Assembly (NCBI GenBank): GCA_021904315.1
Contig: CM038916.1
Coordinates: 13,295,065-13,359,064, forward strand
Direction of reading: 5' to 3'
DNA length: 64,000 nucleotides
Source: Sphagnum magellanicum
Taxonomy: Eukaryota > Streptophyta > Sphagnopsida > Sphagnales > Sphagnaceae
Every line of letters begins with the position of its first letter. Position 1 is the first letter of the stretch. Of this stretch, positions 58,276-64,000 are shown in pieces. The notes under the pieces are model-generated. The model was not told the DNA's origin and ran no database searches. It saw nothing but the letters and a program-made list of their open reading frames with translations. Both the position numbers and the translations under genes were made by a program.

Positions 58276-61200
58276 ATGTCAGAGAAAGAGAGGCAGTTGC
58301 AATTTATGAAGGAATTGGAGGAAGGTCGGTCACCACCACAAGCATCTCCAAATATGAGCACAAGAGGATCAAGGAGTGTGTCTCCTGTGGAGATCAAGTT
58401 TATGGACCAAGAAGCCTCAAACAATTCCCACAAGCTCAATGGGAAGAGAAGGAGGTCTGAGATCAGGAGAGCAACAAAACTTGAGAATGAGCAGAACAGT
58501 GAGTTGTTTCTTGCTGTTGCAGCATTTACCTCTGAGATCCTTCTTTCTTGTTGCAAATCCTTTGTTTTTTGTTTTAACTCTAGGGCTGGAAGAGTAACCT
58601 TTTTTCCTTTGCAAGATTCTTCCAACTTCTTTCTAGGGTTTTTTCTTCTGACACAAACAAGATGGAATGCAAGGGAAAGTATGCAGCATTCAACCAAATT
58701 TTGTCACCAAGGAGAGTTGTTCAAACAGAATTGCCAATTTTTTTATCTGTGCAGAATTGATGGATATGGGACACAAAATTGGGATGGCGATTGTTATGTG
58801 CAAGTACTTCTTTTTGTTTGTGTATTGGTTACAAATTTTTCCAATGCCATTTTTTGGTTCTGTTGCAGGATCTACTAAAAGCATAAGCCGCCATATTAGT
58901 CTTGTCCCTGAAGCAAGAAAGTCCCTTGACAATGCATCAACCTCACAGAAGCTTGATTGGATAGGACTACAGATGCGGGTCCCTGAATACCTTGAAAACA
59001 TGAGAGGAGTGTCTCGTGAGGCCATGCAAAATGCTGCTACTGCCTCCTCCTCTTTCATCCAGCATGGGCATCGCAATTCTCTTGTCATGAACAGTTTTGA
59101 TGGATCAGCTCCGAATGCCACCAATGTCACTTTGGAGCACCAATTAGCCAGCAAGAGCAATATGTTATCCCTTGAGAAAAGACAGAGTCTCAGTATGATG
59201 GCTTTTCCTGCAAGTGCCAAACAGTGGCTGCTTCAGTCTCTGCGCTTGCAGGACTCAGAGCTTCAAAAGCTTTTCAACAAGGTCAAATTATGTGTTATGT
59301 TTTTGGTCTGACTCAAGAAAATACATATCATGAACTCCATTCTTTGGATGTATTCACACACATAGTTTCTTTGGATGCACCAGATGGAGTCTGTCCCTCA
59401 GCTAATTGAAACCTATCATTTGAAAGAGCTTCGAGCTGAGTGGGAAGAACTTGACATGCGGGATGTGAATTTGCCTCCGGAAGTTGAGATGCTCATGAAG
59501 GATCAAGCATTGCTTGAGAGGTTGAAGAATCTGCTCACACGGTTCATTGAAATAGAGGAAGCAAATCAATACAAGGCATATGAAGAGTCTCTGAAACAGT
59601 CAGAGACAACTACCATTAGTGATACAGAGAGCGAGCTTCCTTCTGAAATATTATTGCCTGAAGACACCCATGGCTCCCCAACCCCTCCTTCCCGCAACTC
59701 CATTCACTTTGAGGTACTCCACTTAGAATCATATGATATGTATCAATTTCTCCACAATACATTGCACCCAATTTGCCTGGCAAACCTTCAGGGGCTCAGA
59801 CTGGATAATTCTGCACATCCGATGAGTTATTTTTGCTAATGATGATGATGATAGTCCAAGATTTCTTTTTGCTCAAAGTTGCATGTCTTTTCTGGTGAAG
59901 CGTGGTTGCAGGTAGGTGAAAACATGTTACCATTATATGGGAAAGGGGTCAGCCTTTGCTCATTGTGTAGTCAACTGAAACCCCGAAAAATGCCAAAAGA
60001 TAGTTTGTACTTGAGTCGGTCACCATCTCCTTCTCCCCAGATTCGGTCACCACTGCCGTCTTTCATTCCTATTGAAGACTATGTTGTTCATCGCTCTATT
60101 GTTCAGGTACCCATCTCTTTCCCACTCTCCAACAGAGTCACCCTTGTGACTGTTAATAATCCGAAAGAAATGGAATATAGGGTAACAATTTAGACTCTCA
60201 TTTCTTGAAGAGCGCATTGCACAAGTCTTGCCATCAAAGGCAGACCAGAACACTTGGTGTGTTACATGGAGTGTGAAGAGATGAATGTTTGACAGATTTG
60301 ATTGTAGTCATTGTGTCATACAACAATTGTAACACACAATATGTACAAGAGGGGATAACTAAAAGGAGAACATGATGAGGTTGCATAAAAAATACATGTA
60401 ATGTATAGTGAAGAACATCGGATGGTGGTGGGGAAGAGGTGACAGCCATTGGGACATCAAATGGAATACAAATCCACCTACATTCACCGAGAAAAGAGAT
60501 GGTATACAGTGCTATTCCCAGCTCTCCAGGTGTGTGTGTTTTTATCATGAATCCATTGTTATCCACACATGCATGTATTTTGTTCCTTGTATCATACATA
60601 ACACATGATGAGTCTTGATCATCCTGTGCCTTTGCAAAACTGGCATTTTGGGATCAGCCTGCAGTTGTGATCTTGGGTTGTAGTTTTTCCAAAGATGTCC
60701 TACATCAGATTCCTTAATTAAACTGGGATTTTGCAGCCAGGAAAGAGAGAAGATGTGCAGCTGCTGGAGGAGTGGCTTAAGCATGTTACACAGCGGACAA
60801 AGTGTGAGGATAGCAATGGCCACATTGCTGACATTGACTGCTCCTTTGTTTTGCACTCAATTGCATTTCTGGAAGTCGTTCGCCAGGTTGAACCTTTTGC
60901 TTCACTTCCCATATATAGTGATCCTTTTGGAAAACAGCTCTATGAAACAGAACCTTCTACAAGTGATTGAGAGAATGACACCCATTACTGAATCTAACCT
61001 TAGTCTAAGTAAGTTTTTCTACACAAATGACTTCATTTCAGGTGCATTTGGAATGTGAAGAGAGGGGTGACATGCTATTGCATGTGTGGAGGCAACTCCT
61101 TCGTGTTTTCAACCAGGTCATATTTTCATCCGGGTTAGCTTCTATTAGGTCTGAGCCAAAGACTGATCAATTGCTTGCACCTTTCTAGTTCTGGCAAGTT

Positions 61201-64000
61201 TGTTGACAGTTTCATAGTTTCTCACTTTCTTCCTTTTGGTGTGCAGCTGCTAACTGAACATGGATACACGTGAAAAAACAAAGACATTATTATTAGAGTT
61301 TTTTGCTATATTATGTGCATTCTGGTGTCTGATAAGTTATATGCATTTCCACCGAACACTTTTGTTATGATCTGCGCTTCACTATGGATTTATTTACCTC
61401 AGAGACAGACTGAAGCAAAAAGATGTACTTAAGGTCAGTGGGTTGTGATAAATATGATTCCTTAGTGGAGATATTAGTGAGGAATCCATCCATAGCTTGG
61501 AGCCAAAAGAGAGATTATAACCTTAGTTTTCTTTTTCTTTCAATCCATGCAGGTGATGGTACATGTGGAGCCAAAGCTATCAGGCATAGACAAGGAGTTG
61601 TTGCAGCTGAGAGAACAGATAGACATGGACAAAGAATATATTGCAACAATCTCTGCTGAGTTTGAATCTTACACACAGAGAATAAAGATCATTGAAGTGC
61701 AGATCAAGGAGAAGGACACCCAATTTACTCGGTTTCATCGATGCCGTCTCTGTCTTGCTGAGAATTTGACTCCCCGTTCTCGTGAAAAATTTGTGAAACG
61801 CACCACCACCAAACGCTTCTCTGGTGCCAATACAAAGGCGGAAGTCCAGGAAGAGCAAAGCCCTGAAGAGCTGCTCCAAGCTAGCCTTGCTGCCCAAGAA
61901 AGTCACACCTCTGAAGAAGGTAAGGGACCTCTATTACAACCTGAAAATTGACATATGCAATACAATGTTGCAAGGCTTCATGTTTATCTTGAACTATCTA
62001 CAAAAACCAACATCAACATGGGTTTTTGCAAAATCAATGTACCTGAATCTCTTTTTCTGGGCAACACTAAATTTGTAATTTTTGGGACCTCATAGAGGAA
62101 TCATGTCACAAATAGTTCTAGACCAAAGAGCTTCATGGCCCAAGTGTCTTTCCTAGTGTCTCTCCAAGTGAGCACTTGTGTGATGAGCTAGAACAAAATT
62201 GACATAGGTTTTTGCAAAATCTACATACCCCACTTTCTGTCAGTGATGCTAAATTTGCAGTTTTCTGGACCTCACAGAAAAAGCAGGTTACATCAATTCT
62301 GCAAAAAACTACATCAACATTGATAACAATAGAGGAATCATGTTGCAAATAGTTCTAGACCAAATCTAGGTTCATGGCCTTTCCTAGTGTCTAACCAAGC
62401 AATCCTTGTGTGATGATGAGCTTCAACAATTTTCAATGTGCAAAGGTAGACAGAATATCAAAGCTCATTACAAATTCATCATGGGTATACAAGGATGGTG
62501 TCAAATAGCCCTTACCTTTGATGGTTTCCTTGGAAAATGTAGGAGCCAGTAAACTTGGTCTTGACCAAATAGAAGGCGAGAAAACTAAAGAGAGCAAAGG
62601 ACGTCCAGGCATTGAAGGTGATGCAATGGGAGGGGATATTGAAAGCATGCATGAGATTGTGGCATTGCCTGGTGAAATAATTCCCGGGACTGCTGGATTA
62701 GAGAGTACAAAAAAGATATCACAAGCTTTTCAGCACAAGGATGGCTTACACAGAGACATGCCTGTTCAAACTCTTGAAGACAACACACAAAAGCATCCCT
62801 TCTTTGAGATTTTGCAGCGACCCGCAACAGCCCCTCCAAGAATGGACACAAGGGGAATGGAGGTATTTGCACCTTTAAATGAGGAGGAGAACGCTATCTT
62901 TCAGAAACAGAAACTTGAAAGGAAACTTGCCAGTGAGCTAGAAGGGACCTCTGATGATGGTGAGGACATAGGAGGCACAGAACAAGAGATTAAAAATTTG
63001 GCAGCTAGCACTATAGAGCTTTTGGAGCGCTCACATTTTGATTTGGGTTTGGCCACCAAGATTCGGGTACTGCTTTCCAGACTCCGTCAAGTGAAGAAAG
63101 TAGGAGTACAAGGAGCTGCAGTAGTGGATGATGAGGAGCAGGATCCTGAGGGATCAGAAATGGCAGTTGATGAGGAAGATAGCTCTGTTGCTAGTAAAAA
63201 GAAAGGGAAAAAAGGGTATAATATCATGACATCCTACACACATGAAATTTTCATCTTTACCAGACTAGCTGTGACTTTGTGCATTTCAGTAGAGCTATCA
63301 CATTTGCAAGTGAAAAGAACATTGCATACATCTTTTGATGTGAAAACCACAAAGCAAACTGGGTACTGTGGCATGTACCATTGTAATGTAATATATACCA
63401 CAGTAATCACCACATATTGTACATTGTAATGAATGAAACCACAAAGTTTACCTCACACATGTCATGAGCCACAATGTTTTGTGTGAGAAAAAACACAATC
63501 TCTTGTTGTGCATGTTAAGAGATTAGAAGATAGCCAGCAACACTCAAACTCATGGACGTTGAATCCTTGCTTTCAGATATATTTCCTGAACTGTTCTTAC
63601 TTGTGGATTTGTGGGTAGATGGGGCAAGATGAGAAAGGGGTTTGACCCTGCGAGACGGCGATCAAGCCAATTGGATGATGTGATGGCACAAAGTAGGAGA
63701 GGCTCATCCATTAAACCGTATGGCTGCTACATTTGCCTAACCTAGTTCAATGTGTACTGAACAATCTTTCTGGGGTGTTTATTCCACAGAGTTGTGAAAT
63801 GCAATTTCCAGTGCCTCAAAAAGAACCTGATTTTGATTTCAAGGAAAGATGGTCACAAGCTGACTGGTCAGCTCAAGAAGTAATTTCAATTTTCTGGTCT
63901 CGTCAGAAGTACTGCCACATTCGTTGATTGTGCTTTGTCATTTTGTGAGCTTATCACCAAGGTTGGTCTTTGTTCTTTTTGTTTGGCAGGATAAAGCCCA
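58276..64000 (+). CDS. AXDND1-like axonemal protein, runs off the right edge
   Basis: Exons that stay in phase: 58276-58498, 58869-59281, 59384-59713, 59912-60106, 60737-60886, 61042-61116, 61553-61919, 62543-63215, 63619-63717 and from 63792 on; about 880 residues so far. A further AG acceptor at about 63989 shows that it continues. The most telling part spans exons 5-6: LLEEWLKHVTQRT, then FLEVVRQV joined to HLECEERGDMLLHVW. This Arg-Gln-Val...Cys-x-Glu-Arg-Gly pattern I associate with axonemal dynein light chain domain-containing protein 1 and its algal relatives. Exon 7 is coiled coil (DKELLQLREQIDMDKEYIA). Exon 8 is acidic, with LLERSHFDLGLATKIRVLLS. Such a protein would serve the sperm flagellum, so expression in male gametes is expected. 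ATG 58276 is the first in frame after a stop; an earlier exon is possible. Confidence 0.72.
62018..62425. repeat. tandem duplication inside an intron
   Basis: A ~180-240-bp block with gtttttgcaaaatc, gctaaatttg, ggacctcacag, gaggaatcatgt, caaatagttctagaccaa and tttcctagtgtct occurs twice, from about 62018 and 62203. The second copy holds about 60 extra bases. It lies in the intron between 61919 and 62543. Confidence 0.8.

Overview
The window is nuclear DNA of a land plant: genes with many introns, two plant-specific ATL-type RING-H2 ligase genes, a MIP1 leucine-zipper/DUF547 gene, a plant 2-oxoglutarate dioxygenase, and a Ty1/copia element with the usual initiator-tRNA primer site. One further gene matches an axonemal (flagellar) protein, which points to a plant with swimming sperm. 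With the transposon load and long AT-rich spacers, a fern is my best guess; a lycophyte, a bryophyte or a cycad/ginkgo is not excluded.

Layout. 0.6-5.9 kb, plus strand: twelve exons of a MIP1-zipper/DUF547 gene. 6.7-13.1 kb: repeat country, with a T-rich 60-bp array, ACCT-rich DNA, an AT-rich spacer and two minisatellites, one split by a solo LTR with a 5-bp target duplication. 13.34-17.43 kb: a nearly whole hAT transposon, with terminal inverted repeats, 8-bp target duplication and a minus-strand transposase carrying only two in-frame stops. 18.5-24.5 kb: a decayed APE-type LINE whose ORF1 is split by a second solo LTR of the same family. 25.97-28.01 and 35.95-37.86 kb: two ATL genes, each followed by locally duplicated DNA. 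41.9-42.2 kb: a small inverted-repeat element. 42.83-44.35 kb, minus strand: a three-exon dioxygenase. 46.5-55.8 kb: a second, older hAT element with a complete Copia retrotransposon (47149-52224) nested inside its internal minisatellite. 58.3 kb to the right edge: an AXDND1-like axonemal gene that continues past the window.

The genes do not form a pathway; this is ordinary eukaryotic gene spacing. The two ATL proteins are probably membrane-anchored E3 ubiquitin ligases and may be related by local duplication. The clearest story is in the mobile DNA: datable nesting (minisatellite inside a hAT, then Copia; LINE, then solo LTR) and a strong transition bias. The two Copia LTRs differ at 11 sites and all 11 are transitions. 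Most premature stops in the transposon genes are TAG and can be explained as CAG to TAG, as expected from deamination of methylated cytosine.

Exon boundaries were worked out by hand from GT/AG sites, reading phase and family resemblance. Family assignments are from recognition of motifs; no search was run.
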